Source: Nonomuraea polychroma
GTDB taxonomy: Bacteria > Actinomycetota > Actinomycetes > Streptosporangiales > Streptosporangiaceae
DNA: 64,000 nt
Direction of reading: 5' to 3'
Assembly: GCF_004011505.1 (NCBI RefSeq)
Contig: NZ_SAUN01000001.1
Span: forward strand, 1,426,001 to 1,490,000
A program made the translations under genes and the position numbers. Under the pieces are notes generated by a model. It searched no databases, had not been told where the DNA came from, and saw nothing but the letters and a program-made list of their open reading frames with translations. Positions 35,463 through 44,386 of this stretch are shown here, piece by piece (within the stretch, counting starts at the first letter, position 1; every line of letters begins with the position of its first letter).

Positions 35463-36152
35463 TCAGTGTCCTCGGCGGATCCAGTCCTCGAGCTGCGGAG
35501 CCTCGGCTCCGATGGTGGTGTCGTCACCGTGCCCGGTGTGCACCACCGTCTCGCCGGGGAGGGTGAGGAGCGTTGTGCTGATCGACTTGATGATCGTCGG
35601 GAAGTCGCTGTACGACCTCCCGGTGGCGCCGGGGCCGCCGCGGAAGAGCGTGTCCCCGGAGAACAACACCCCCAGCTCGGGTACGTAGAGGCAGACCGAG
35701 CCGGGGGCGTGCCCCGGCGTGTGCAGCACGTGCACGGCCGAGCCGCCGAAGCGCAGGATGTGCCCGCCCGCCAGCGCCTGGTCCGGCGTGGCCGCCGGGT
35801 GCGTCAGCTTCCACAGCACCTCGTCGTCGGGGTGCAGCAGGACGGGCGCGCCGGTGCGGGCGGCCAGCTCGGGCGCGGCGTTCACGTGGTCGTCGTGCGC
35901 GTGCGTGCACACGATCCCCGCGACCCGGCGGTCGCCGACGGCCTCGGCGATCGCGGCGGCGTCGTGGGCGGGGTCGATGACCAGCACCTGGTCGCCGTCG
36001 CCGAGCAGCCAGACGTTGTTGTCGACCTCCCAGGTGCCGCCGTCCAGGCTGAACGTGCCCGAGGTGACCAGGCGCTCGACGCGCAGTGCTCCTTGGCCGG
36101 GCTCCGCCCGGCGGGCGCTGTGATGGATGTCCTCGCTGCGCTGCGGATCCAT
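35463..36152 (-). CDS. MBL-fold hydrolase of the mycothiol-formaldehyde branch
   Basis: A 229-residue metallo-beta-lactamase-fold protein with the dinuclear metal motif CTHAHDDHVNAA, HTPGHAPGSVCLY and FSGDTLFRGGPGATG, as in glyoxalase II-type thioesterases. Genes of this type usually follow S-(hydroxymethyl)mycothiol dehydrogenase in actinobacteria, where they probably hydrolyse S-formylmycothiol to formate and mycothiol. Its ATG shares one base with the stop of that dehydrogenase gene here. Confidence 0.85.
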   Translation of the reverse strand: MDPQRSEDIHHSARRAEPGQGALRVERLVTSGTFSLDGGTWEVDNNVWLLGDGDQVLVIDPAHDAAAIAEAVGDRRVAGIVCTHAHDDHVNAAPELAARTGAPVLLHPDDEVLWKLTHPAATPDQALAGGHILRFGGSAVHVLHTPGHAPGSVCLYVPELGVLFSGDTLFRGGPGATGRSYSDFPTIIKSISTTLLTLPGETVVHTGHGDDTTIGAEAPQLEDWIRRGH

Positions 36153-37237
36153 CACAGCACCACCACCGAGCGCAGCACGTCGCCGTGGTGCATCTTCGCG
36201 AACGCCTCCTCGACGCCGTCCAGGCCGATGGTCTCGGTGACGAACGCGTCCAGGTCGAAGCGGCCCTGCAGGTAGAGCGAGATCAGCAGGGGGAAGTCGC
36301 GGCTCGGCAGGCAGTCGCCGTACCAGCTGGACTTGAGCGCCCCGCCGCGGCCGAACACGTCCAGCAGCGGCAGGTCCAGGGTCATCTCCGGAGTGGGCAC
36401 GCCCACGAGCACTGCGGTGCCGGCCAGGTCGCGCGCGTAGAACGCCTGCTTGAACGTCTCGGGACGGCCCACGGCGTCGATCACCACGTCGGCGCCGTTC
36501 CCGCCGGTCAGCTCCCTGATCGCCTCGACCGGGTCGGCCTCCTTGGCGTTCACCGTGTGCGTCGCGCCGAAGCCGCGCGCCCACTCCAGCTTCCTGCCGT
36601 CCACGTCCACCGCGATGATCGTGGTGGCGCCGACCAGGCGGGCTCCGGCGATCGCCGCGTTGCCGACCCCGCCGCAGCCGATGACCGCGACCGAGTCGCC
36701 GCGGCTGACCGCGCCGGTGTTGACCGCCGCGCCGAGGCCCGCCATGACGCCGCAGCCGAGCAGGCCCGCCGCCGCGGGGGAGGCGGCCGGATCGACCTTG
36801 GTGCACTGGCCCGCGGCCACCAGCGTCTTCTCGGCGAACGCGCCGATGCCGAGCGCCGGGCTCAGCGGGGTGCCGTCGGTCAGCGTCATCTTCTGCACGG
36901 CGTTGTGCGTGGCGAAGCAGTACTGCGGCCGGCCGCGCAGGCACGACCGGCATGATCCGCACACCGCGCGCCAGTTGAGGATGACGAAGTCGCCGGGCGC
37001 GACGTCGGTGACGCCCGCGCCGACGGACTCCACCACGCCCGACGCCTCATGGCCGAGCAGGAACGGGAAGTCGTCGCTGATCCCGCCCTCGCGATAGTGC
37101 AGGTCGGTGTGGCAGACGCCGCAGGCGAGCACCTTCACCAGCGCTTCGCCGGGGCCGGGATCGGGGACGAGGATCGTCTCCAGGCCGACCGGCTTGCCCT
37201 TGCCCGTCGCGACCACGCCGCGTACTTCATGAGCCAT
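36152..37237 (-). CDS. mscR: S-(hydroxymethyl)mycothiol dehydrogenase (formaldehyde dehydrogenase)
   Basis: A 361-residue zinc alcohol dehydrogenase of the class III branch. Catalytic zinc ligands lie in [11 protein letters not shown] and [11 protein letters not shown], structural zinc cysteines in [15 protein letters not shown], and the NAD fold is [17 protein letters not shown]. The [20 protein letters not shown] stretch is characteristic of the mycothiol-dependent form. It oxidises the adduct of formaldehyde and mycothiol, here presumably the formaldehyde released by the Rieske demethylase. The ATG at 37237 follows AGGAG. It is transcribed with ferredoxin reductase upstream and the MBL hydrolase downstream. 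Confidence 0.93.
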   Translation of the reverse strand: MAHEVRGVVATGKGKPVGLETILVPDPGPGEALVKVLACGVCHTDLHYREGGISDDFPFLLGHEASGVVESVGAGVTDVAPGDFVILNWRAVCGSCRSCLRGRPQYCFATHNAVQKMTLTDGTPLSPALGIGAFAEKTLVAAGQCTKVDPAASPAAAGLLGCGVMAGLGAAVNTGAVSRGDSVAVIGCGGVGNAAIAGARLVGATTIIAVDVDGRKLEWARGFGATHTVNAKEADPVEAIRELTGGNGADVVIDAVGRPETFKQAFYARDLAGTAVLVGVPTPEMTLDLPLLDVFGRGGALKSSWYGDCLPSRDFPLLISLYLQGRFDLDAFVTETIGLDGVEEAFAKMHHGDVLRSVVVL

Positions 37238-37253
37238 TGATTCACTCCTGGTT

Positions 37254-38471
37254 TCAGACCGCCGTCTCCAACTGGCGGCGCCAGCGGGAGAAGAGACGGA
37301 CCTGGTTGACGCCCAGCACTGCCACCGGCCGTTCGCCCTGCCGGTAGACGGCGAGGAAGCTGTGATCGGCCGGGTCGCCCTCCTCCACCACGACCGTGTC
37401 GGCATGGCGGGCCCGCCCGACGAACTGGATCTTCACATCGAACTGGTCGGACCAGATGTAGGCCGGCCGCGGCCGCGCGGGCCGGGCGACGCCGCCCGAC
37501 AACAGCGTCTCCGCCGCGACGCCGGCCCGCTGGCGCGCGCCGGTCCAGTGCTCACACCGGTCGTGCCGGCCGAGCGCGGGGTCGAACCAGGCCGCGCAGT
37601 CGCCGACCGCGACGATGCCCGCCGCCGGGCCGCCGCCCTTCCCGCCGCCGTTCTCGCGGGCCGGCCCGCCGCTCTCGTCCCGGATCGCCGCGCCGCCCTC
37701 GTCGCAGAGCACTCCGTCGCCCAGCAGCAGGCCGCTGCCCTTGAGCCAGGCGATGTTGGGCGACGCGCCGATCCCGACGACGACCACGTCCGCGGGCAGG
37801 AGGGCGCCGTCGGCCAGCCGTACCGCGTCGACCCGCTCCTCGCCCGTGAGCGCCGTCACGCGGGCGCTGCGCAGCAACCGGACGCCGCGCCGCTCATGGA
37901 GGCCGGCGATGGCCTCGGCCATCTGGGCTCCGACCACGCCTGCCAGCGGCGTCTGTCCCGACTCCACGAGGGTGACGTCCAGGCCGAGGTCGCAGGCCGT
38001 CGCGGCGACCTCGGTGCCGATGAAACCGCCGCCGATGACGACGATCCGCTTCGCGTTCGCCAGGTCGTGGCGAAGGGCGCGGGCATCGTCCAGGGTACGC
38101 AGGGTGTGCACGCCGGCCAGGCCGTCCGTGCCGGGGAGCCGGCGGGCCGAGGCGCCGGTGGCGATGACGATGCCGTCGGCCGCGACCTCGGTGCCGTCGC
38201 TCAGCGTGACGCGGCGGGCGGCGGCGTTCAGGCCGACGGCGGCCACGCCGAGCCGCCACTCGGCGTCCAGGTCCTCGCCGTCGGACTCCAGGGCCAGGTC
38301 GGCATCGTCGAGCACGCCCCTGAGGAAGTCCTTGGACAGAGGGGGACGGTCGTAGGGGCGGTGGATCTCCTCGCCGACGAGGATCAGGCGGCCGTCGTAG
38401 CCCTGGGCGCGCAGCGCGCGGGCGGTCAGCAAGCCGGCGAGCGAGGCGCCGACCACGCAGACGCTCCTCAC
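37254..38471 (-). CDS. FAD ferredoxin reductase (BphA4-like) for the Rieske oxygenase
   Basis: A 405-residue reductase. It has the FAD fold [33 protein letters not shown] typical of BphA4-type oxygenase reductases, the NAD fold [20 protein letters not shown], and the FAD-binding [10 protein letters not shown] segment. It takes electrons from NAD(P)H and passes them to the neighbouring Rieske ferredoxin. Start GTG 38471 overlaps the ferredoxin stop (GTGA). A Gly-rich insertion ([14 protein letters not shown]) precedes the last FAD motif. Confidence 0.92.
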   Translation of the reverse strand: MRSVCVVGASLAGLLTARALRAQGYDGRLILVGEEIHRPYDRPPLSKDFLRGVLDDADLALESDGEDLDAEWRLGVAAVGLNAAARRVTLSDGTEVAADGIVIATGASARRLPGTDGLAGVHTLRTLDDARALRHDLANAKRIVVIGGGFIGTEVAATACDLGLDVTLVESGQTPLAGVVGAQMAEAIAGLHERRGVRLLRSARVTALTGEERVDAVRLADGALLPADVVVVGIGASPNIAWLKGSGLLLGDGVLCDEGGAAIRDESGGPARENGGGKGGGPAAGIVAVGDCAAWFDPALGRHDRCEHWTGARQRAGVAAETLLSGGVARPARPRPAYIWSDQFDVKIQFVGRARHADTVVVEEGDPADHSFLAVYRQGERPVAVLGVNQVRLFSRWRRQLETAV

Positions 38472-38818
38472 GCCTGCCCCTTCACGGTGACGCCGGGAGG
38501 CAGGTTGGGCGGAGCTTCGGAGGGAACGACGTAGACGACATCGTTCTCGACCACCACGCGATGCGTGCGGACGGGGCGCTTGGCGGGCGGTGCGTCCACG
38601 TCGCCGGTCCTGAGGTCGAAGCGCGAGGCGTGCAGGGGGCACTCGACTTCGCAGCCCTCCAGCCAGCCGTCGGCGAGCGAGGCGTCCTGGTGGGTGCAGG
38701 TGTCGTCGATGGCGTAGATCTCGCCGTCCTCGGTGTGGAACACCGCGATCGGCGGATCGGCCTCGACCCGGAAGGCCTCTCCTCGCGGCAGTGACGCCAG
38801 AGGGCACGCTTGAATCAT
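38468..38818 (-). CDS. Rieske-type [2Fe-2S] ferredoxin
   Basis: A 116-residue ferredoxin. Its cluster-binding motifs are DDTCTHQDASL and ECPLHASRFDL (C-x-H and C-x2-H). It probably carries electrons from the FAD reductase to the Rieske oxygenase at 34328, a three-component arrangement as in biphenyl dioxygenases, instead of the fused GbcB reductase known in Pseudomonas betaine catabolism. I choose ATG 38818 (MIQACPLASLPRG); a TTG eight codons upstream is possible. It is the first gene of the demethylase operon. Confidence 0.92.
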   Translation of the reverse strand: MIQACPLASLPRGEAFRVEADPPIAVFHTEDGEIYAIDDTCTHQDASLADGWLEGCEVECPLHASRFDLRTGDVDAPPAKRPVRTHRVVVENDVVYVVPSEAPPNLPPGVTVKGQA

Positions 38819-38851
38819 CGAGTCACATCCCGGTTTCGCCAAGAGAAACGT

Positions 38852-38868
38852 CTAGCGCTATACGCAAC
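38852..38868. promoter_or_regulatory. IclR-type operator candidate, site 5 (betaine demethylase operon)
   Basis: On the minus strand the site reads GTTGCGTATAGCGCTAG. The first arm and the following GTATA match site 3 well, while the second arm is degenerate. It lies 34 bases upstream of the ferredoxin ATG, where a regulator of this operon would be expected. The remaining roughly 240 bases up to the LysR gene hold no other clear signal. Confidence 0.5.
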
Positions 38869-39109
38869 AGCGTGCGGCTGGAGAAAGCAGATGTCAAGAC
38901 CGATTTGTAGTGCTTCGTGGTGTTGTCGCTGGCTACGTGACGCGCCAAGCCTGACCGCTTCCGATCCCGCCGCTCCTTCTGGTGGGCGGCGTCTGGCGTC
39001 TGGGCGATCGGAACGCCCCTATCGTCTCAGCTACGATGGACCGATCGCATCCCTCCGCTGATCCGAGACCGTACGACGAGGCGGGTGGCGATGATGGTAG
39101 GAGGCTCGA

Positions 39110-40033
39110 GTGGATCGGCGGCAGCTCGAGTATTTTCTCGCGGTGGCTTCGCACGGCAGCTTCACGAGCGCCGCATCCGCCCTGCGGGTCGCGCAGCCGT
39201 CGCTCTCGTACACGATCCGGACGCTGGAGCGTGAGCTCGGCACCTCGCTGTTTCACCGGCTGGGTCGCGGTGTCCGGCTCACGCCGGAGGGGCAGGCGCT
39301 CGTGGGCTCCGCGCAGCAGGTCCTGCGCGCCTTTCAGTCCGCGCTGTCGTCCGTTCAGCAGGTCACCCGATTGGAGGCGGGACGCCTCGACATCGTCGCA
39401 TTGACCACGTTGGCCGTGGACCCGCTGGCCGGTCTCGTCGGCACATTCCGTCGTGCCCATCCGGGAGTCGATATCCGCATCGAGGACCCAGAACATGCGG
39501 CGGCGGTCGCGGAAATGGTGCGGGTCGGTGAATGCGAACTCGGCCTCGCGGATTTCTCCGTGCCGTCGGCGGGGTTGCGCGCTTTGGAGCTCCGGGAGCA
39601 GGAGATGCTCGCGGTTCTCCCGCCGGATGCCGAAATGGCGACCGGCCGGTCGGTGAAGATGACCCAGGTCGCCGCGATGGATCTGATCACCACGCCGCCG
39701 GGCACGACGACGCGGACACTGCTGGAGCAGTCACTGGCGGGGGCGGGCGTTCCCCTGCGCATCGCAGTGGAGACGCCGCACCGCGCGGCGATCGTCCCCT
39801 TGGTGCTCGCCGGTGCCGGCGTGGCACTGCTTCCCCGTCCGATGGCGGAGGACGCGGCACGTCAAGGCGCCCGCATCGGGGTGATCGATCCGCCCGTCGT
39901 ACGCCGTGTCCGGTTGCTGTGGCGTCCTGAGCCGCTGTCGCACGCGGGACAGGCGTTCGTCGAGATGGTGCGGAGAGAGACCGCGCCCGGCCGCGTCGAC
40001 GAGCCCTCGCACGGCCATAGAGAGACTCTATAG
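39110..40033 (+). CDS. LysR family transcriptional regulator
   Basis: A 307-residue LysR protein. The N-terminal helix-turn-helix is complete (MDRRQLEYFLAVASHGSFTS, then ALRVAQPSLSYTIRTLEREL, RGVRLTPEGQALV) and is followed by the periplasmic-binding-like effector domain (LDIVALTTLAVDPLAGLVG). It starts with GTG at 39110. It stands ahead of the DUF3604 gene and the second betaine-type transporter in the same direction, so it may regulate them, but no T-N11-A site is obvious. A short palindrome (ATAGAG-AGA-CTCTAT) at its end may be a weak terminator. Confidence 0.9.
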   Translation: MDRRQLEYFLAVASHGSFTSAASALRVAQPSLSYTIRTLERELGTSLFHRLGRGVRLTPEGQALVGSAQQVLRAFQSALSSVQQVTRLEAGRLDIVALTTLAVDPLAGLVGTFRRAHPGVDIRIEDPEHAAAVAEMVRVGECELGLADFSVPSAGLRALELREQEMLAVLPPDAEMATGRSVKMTQVAAMDLITTPPGTTTRTLLEQSLAGAGVPLRIAVETPHRAAIVPLVLAGAGVALLPRPMAEDAARQGARIGVIDPPVVRRVRLLWRPEPLSHAGQAFVEMVRRETAPGRVDEPSHGHRETL

Positions 40034-40234
40034 CAGCGGTTGAAAGCCGGTCTGGCTTGCCCGCCCGTTTTTGTTGACTGTCGCGGTCGCCGCGAAGAAC
40101 GATTTAGCAATCGGCGGTCCGGAAATTCCATGAGGACTGCGTCATTTGTTTCTTCGACATTTCATCGGCATTTCCATTATGCCTGCCCCGAGATGCGTGA
40201 CAGCAGGCGACCCGACTTCCGGAAAGGGCATGGC

Positions 40235-43200
40235 GTGGGCGGACAGCACGGGGGACATGGCGGCCACAGCTGCTGCGGGGTCGACCACCACACCGGGGAG
40301 TACACCGAGGGACAGCGCGCCGAACTGGAGCGGGTGCTCACCTTCAACCGGCGGATGGCGGCGGCGATCGAGGACTGCCTCGACGTGTCCGGCGTGGAGG
40401 CGCTGCTCGATCCGGACCCCCTGCGCTACATGTGGGTCGACGAGGGCGGCGGCCGGCTCACCGAGTTCCTCGAGGGCGCCGAAGCGGCGCTCTCCTCGGC
40501 TCCCCGTCTCGACGGGCATCGCCGATCGGCCGGGACGAGCGTCCGGGCGTCGGGGACCGCCACCCGTCCCAGCGTCGCGACCACACCGGACGGCCGTGTT
40601 CTCCACGCGTGGATCGAGTGGGAGAAGGACACCGGCGATCGCGTGATGGCGCTGCTCCTCGACGGGCTCCTCGAAGGCGCGCAGGCGGTGGGTGACCCCA
40701 TCGTGCTCTCGGGCGAACCCGCCGACTGCTTCCGCCCCACCGCGCTGTTCGACGCCGACGGCCGGCCGTGGGTCTTCTACGCTCGCGCGCACGAGGGCGA
40801 GGTGTCGGTCTTCTGCCGCCGCGGTGAACAGGGTGGCTGGACCCGTGAGGAACTGGTGAGCACGACCGGTCACCCCTCCTTCAACCAGGAGGCGATCGCG
40901 CACGTCGACGGTGGCGTCGAGGTCTGCTGGCAGGGTCCGCTGGGCAAGCGGTTCGGCATTTACGCCCGCCGGTGGCGCGACGGCGCGTGGTCGGAGCCAC
41001 ATCTCGTGAGCGAGCGAAGCGAGCGAACAAATGGACACAGCAGCGATTTCGCTCACGGCGCCTCCGAAGGAGGTGCCGTGAGCAGCGGGGCCGAGGGCAA
41101 TGTCTGGGATCCCGCGGTGGCCGCGGCACCCGGGGGTGGCAGCATCTACGCCTGGTGCGAATACCGGCAAGGCGCCTACCGCATCGTGGTCCGCCGCGCC
41201 GACCCCGCCGGCGCACTCGCGGACCCGCGTCCGGTGACCAGTGGGAGCGACTACGCGCTGCACCCGAGCTTGGCGGTCACCGCGGACGGCGCCGTCTGGT
41301 GCGGCTTCGACGTCATCACGGTCGCCGGCCACGGTGGCTCCGGTCCCACCCGGTTACGGCCGGCCGACCGGCTCTCGGACGCGCCGCGTGTCCTGGGGAT
41401 GCGGGAGAGCGGGGAGTTCATCCCCCCGGAGTTGCTGCCCGAGATCTCCGCCTCGATCCGCGTCGTACGCCTCGACAACGACGGCTTGTACGAACCGGAA
41501 GGCCGGCTCGCGCCCAGTCTCGACGTCGTCCCGAGTGGGTTGCCACGCCTGGTCGCCGACCCCGCGGGCGGCCTGACCGTCGCGTACCGGATCCACCGGC
41601 GGCTGCCCCTGATGACCTACTACTGGGAGGTCGCCACCCAGACGCTCGGCCCGGACGGCTGGTCAGCGCCGACGACACTCGCCGCCAGCGACGGCACGCT
41701 CGAGGAACCGGCGCTCGCCCCGCTGCCGAGCGGCGCCCTCGTGGCGTGGCAGACCGACGACCGGCTGGAACGCGCACTCGCCTGGACCGAGGGTTTCGGC
41801 GGCCGGGAGTGCCCGTTCCTGCTGGAGCACCACGGCGAGGTCATCTGGCACGGGATGCACGGGACGGGCGCCATCAGGTCCGCGACGCTGACCGCGGCGG
41901 GGCGGGCGATCGCGACGCGCAGGCTCGAGGTCGTGCACAGCGACGAGCGACGCGAGGCACGCGGGTGGGCCGATGCCGACCGCACCCGTTACCGGACGAC
42001 CGTGGACGGCAAGGACTACGCGCTGTACTGGGGCGACCTGCACCGCCACTCTCTCATCAGCCGCTGCACCTCCGGCGACGAGCCGTCCCTCGAGGACTTC
42101 TACCGCTACTCGTGGGACGTGTGCGAGTACGACTTCTGGGCGGTCACCGACCACTCCGAGAACAGCACGGATTATCAGTGGTGGTCGATCCAGAAGATGG
42201 CCGACCTGTTCCGTGTCGACGGACGTTTCGTGCCGTTGTACGGCTTCGAGTGGACCGGGCTCATGGGTCACCAGAACGTCATCTACGGGGACGTGCGGCG
42301 CGGCGCGCCGATCTTCTCGGCCTATGCGAAGGGATCGGAAACGCCCGCGGGGTTGTGGGACGGCCTTCGCCGGCACCCGGAGTTTCCCGCGATCACCATT
42401 CCGCACCATCCCGGCTCGGCGATGGTGCCGTTCGACTGGGACTACCACGACCCGCAGTTCCTGCGCGTCGTGGAGGTCTTCCAAGCCTGCCGCGGCAACT
42501 ACGAGGACGATGGCTGTTTCCGGCAGTACGCCGACGGCACGCTTCCCGGCACCTTCGTCCTTGACGGCCTGCGCCGCGGGCAGCGGTTCGGGCTCATCGC
42601 GTCCTCCGACCACGGGCACGGCGCGAGCTACGTCGGCGCCTACGCCGAACGGCTCGATCGTGCGGCGGTGTTCGACGCGCTCTACCAGCGGCGGGTGTTC
42701 GCGGCCACGCAGCGCGGCATCGTCGTGGACGCGCGCATCGGCGACGTCTTCATGGGTGGCGAGGCCGAGCGGGGCGCTCCGGTGGACCTGGACGTGTACG
42801 CCCGCGGGTACGGCGACCTGGCGCGCATCGAGGTCGTGCGCAACGGCGAGGTCGTCCACACCGTTCTCCCGGACCTCGGCCTGCCACCACACTCGATCGC
42901 CGTCCCGGTCCGGGTCGAGTGGGGCATGAGCCCGGTGCCCACGGACTGGAGCGGCTCAGTCAGCATCCTCGGCGGCGAAGTGCTGCGGACGCCGTACTGG
43001 AGCCCGGAGATCACCGAGGTGGACCGCCAGCGGGTCTGCTGGGTGAACACCACGAAGAGCTTCGGCGAGCCGTACGGAGCACAGCGCGGCGGCGTCGAGT
43101 TCACCCTGATCGGACCGCCCGCGGCCACGGTGGTCGTGAAGACGTCGCAGGGCGAGGTCACCACGACCCTGGGCGCCCTCGACGGCAACGTCGTCGAGGT

Positions 43201-43420
43201 GCCGGTCAAGGGTCCGGGGCGGCTGCGACTGCAGCCGGGCGTCGGCGGGCTGACCGCCCTCGGCGGCCGCGAGCGGCGCGTGCGATGGACCGACGTGACG
43301 CACCAGCACCTGCCGGGCGCGCCGGACTGGTACTACGTGCGCGTCTACCAGACCGACGGCGAAATGGCATGGTCCTCGCCGATCTGGATCGGCACTCCTG
43401 TGGAAGAGAGGTCTCAGTGA
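40235..43420 (+). CDS. Large DUF3604 protein with PHP-like metal site
   Basis: About 1061 residues from GTG 40235, chosen because GGAAAGG lies upstream; in-frame ATGs exist further upstream, so the start is uncertain. The N-terminus is rich in His and Gly (GGQHGGHGGHSCCGVDHHTG), a possible metal-binding tail. The first 550 residues carry repeated WxF/Y-type beta-propeller-like strands (VLHAWIEWEKDTGD, IYAWCEYRQGAY, LTVAYRIHRRLP). The C-terminal half is DUF3604 with a PHP-like metal motif WGDLHRHSLISRCTSGDEPS, AVTDHSEN, IPHHPGSA and IASSDHGHGASY, and is probably a hydrolase. It overlaps the start of the binding protein gene of a betaine-type ABC importer, which suggests it processes a substrate related to that transporter's cargo. 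A short inserted palindromic element lies at 41006-41083. Confidence 0.8.
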   Translation: MGGQHGGHGGHSCCGVDHHTGEYTEGQRAELERVLTFNRRMAAAIEDCLDVSGVEALLDPDPLRYMWVDEGGGRLTEFLEGAEAALSSAPRLDGHRRSAGTSVRASGTATRPSVATTPDGRVLHAWIEWEKDTGDRVMALLLDGLLEGAQAVGDPIVLSGEPADCFRPTALFDADGRPWVFYARAHEGEVSVFCRRGEQGGWTREELVSTTGHPSFNQEAIAHVDGGVEVCWQGPLGKRFGIYARRWRDGAWSEPHLVSERSERTNGHSSDFAHGASEGGAVSSGAEGNVWDPAVAAAPGGGSIYAWCEYRQGAYRIVVRRADPAGALADPRPVTSGSDYALHPSLAVTADGAVWCGFDVITVAGHGGSGPTRLRPADRLSDAPRVLGMRESGEFIPPELLPEISASIRVVRLDNDGLYEPEGRLAPSLDVVPSGLPRLVADPAGGLTVAYRIHRRLPLMTYYWEVATQTLGPDGWSAPTTLAASDGTLEEPALAPLPSGALVAWQTDDRLERALAWTEGFGGRECPFLLEHHGEVIWHGMHGTGAIRSATLTAAGRAIATRRLEVVHSDERREARGWADADRTRYRTTVDGKDYALYWGDLHRHSLISRCTSGDEPSLEDFYRYSWDVCEYDFWAVTDHSENSTDYQWWSIQKMADLFRVDGRFVPLYGFEWTGLMGHQNVIYGDVRRGAPIFSAYAKGSETPAGLWDGLRRHPEFPAITIPHHPGSAMVPFDWDYHDPQFLRVVEVFQACRGNYEDDGCFRQYADGTLPGTFVLDGLRRGQRFGLIASSDHGHGASYVGAYAERLDRAAVFDALYQRRVFAATQRGIVVDARIGDVFMGGEAERGAPVDLDVYARGYGDLARIEVVRNGEVVHTVLPDLGLPPHSIAVPVRVEWGMSPVPTDWSGSVSILGGEVLRTPYWSPEITEVDRQRVCWVNTTKSFGEPYGAQRGGVEFTLIGPPAATVVVKTSQGEVTTTLGALDGNVVEVPVKGPGRLRLQPGVGGLTALGGRERRVRWTDVTHQHLPGAPDWYYVRVYQTDGEMAWSSPIWIGTPVEERSQ
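41006..41083. repeat. Inserted palindromic repeat element inside the DUF3604 gene
   Basis: GTGAGCGAGCGAAGCGAGCG (from 41006) is followed at 41051-41083 by a strong inverted repeat. Its arms GCTCACGGCGCCTCC and GGAGGTGCCGTGAGC pair with one mismatch around a GAA loop. In frame the element encodes VSERSERTNGHSSDFAHGAS and then EGGAVSS, unlike the surrounding enzyme sequence. GAGCGAAGCGAG-type strings are known as short dispersed repeats in some high-GC genomes. The insertion keeps the frame open. Confidence 0.65.
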
Positions 43421-44382
43421 TGCCGAGGAAATCATTCGGCCCGATCGCGCTCGCGCTGATTGCCGCGTTGCTCGCCGGGTGCAGCGGTGCGGACACCGGC
43501 GGGTTCGCCGATTCCGGTAACGGCTCCGGCGGCAAGCATGTCGCGCGGTTCGTGCAACAGCCGTGGAGCGACCTCGTCGTGGAGACGAAGATCGCAACGC
43601 AGGTGCTGGATCGGCTCGGCTATCAGACCAGTGCCCAGGAGGTGTCGGTGCCCCTGGCGGGGCAGGCCCTGTCGACCGGGCAGGCGGACGCTTACCTCGG
43701 CAACTGGTGGCCGAGTCAGGAGCCGGTGTTCGGCAAGCTGCTGGGGGACAAGAAGGTGGAGGTCGCCGGGACTCTGCTCACCGGCACGGAGTACGCGCCG
43801 GCGGTCCCCGGGTACGTCACCGACAAACTGCGGGTGCGTTCGCTCGCCGATCTGGACAAGCACGCGGACGCGTTCGGCCGGGAGATTCTCGGGATCGAAC
43901 CAGGCACACCCGGCAACAAGCTCATCAGCGATGCGATCGCGAAGAACGCCTACGGGCTCGGCGACTGGAAAGTGGTCCAGAGCAGCACCGAGGCGATGCT
44001 CACCGAGGTGACGCGCCGCGCGGCGAAGCAGCAACCGGTCGTGTTCCTCGGCTGGAGCCCGCACTGGATGGTGCCTGAGTTCAAGCTCAACTTCCTCGAC
44101 GACCCGAAGCGCGTATGGCCGGGGGCCGGTGAGATCAGGGTGCTCACGCGCCAGAGCCTCGCCACCGACGATCCGAACCTGTACCGGTTCCTCTCCCAGA
44201 TCCGCGTCGAAGCCGACACCGCGTCGCAGTGGATCTCGAGTGTGGACAAGGAGAAGAAGCCCGCGGAAACCGTGGCTCAGGACTGGATCCGCGCCCATCC
44301 CGACGTCCTGCGGACGTGGCTCAACGGGGTCACCAGCGCCGACGGCAAGCCCGCGGCCGACGTGGTCATCGGAAAGGGGTGA
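43420..44382 (+). CDS. Second betaine-type ABC substrate-binding lipoprotein
   Basis: A 320-residue OpuAC-family protein. The signal peptide FGPIALALIAALLAGCSG carries a lipobox L-A-G-C. The mature part has FVQQPWSDLVVETKIATQVL and DAYLGNWWPSQEPVFGKLLG, then VVFLGWSPHWMVPEFKLNFL, with tryptophans placed as in quaternary-ammonium cages. The ATG overlaps the DUF3604 stop (TGATG). It is followed by its ATPase and permease. The ligand may be betaine, choline, ectoine or carnitine; sequence alone does not decide. Confidence 0.9.
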   Translation: MPRKSFGPIALALIAALLAGCSGADTGGFADSGNGSGGKHVARFVQQPWSDLVVETKIATQVLDRLGYQTSAQEVSVPLAGQALSTGQADAYLGNWWPSQEPVFGKLLGDKKVEVAGTLLTGTEYAPAVPGYVTDKLRVRSLADLDKHADAFGREILGIEPGTPGNKLISDAIAKNAYGLGDWKVVQSSTEAMLTEVTRRAAKQQPVVFLGWSPHWMVPEFKLNFLDDPKRVWPGAGEIRVLTRQSLATDDPNLYRFLSQIRVEADTASQWISSVDKEKKPAETVAQDWIRAHPDVLRTWLNGVTSADGKPAADVVIGKG

Positions 44383-44386
44383 CCAG

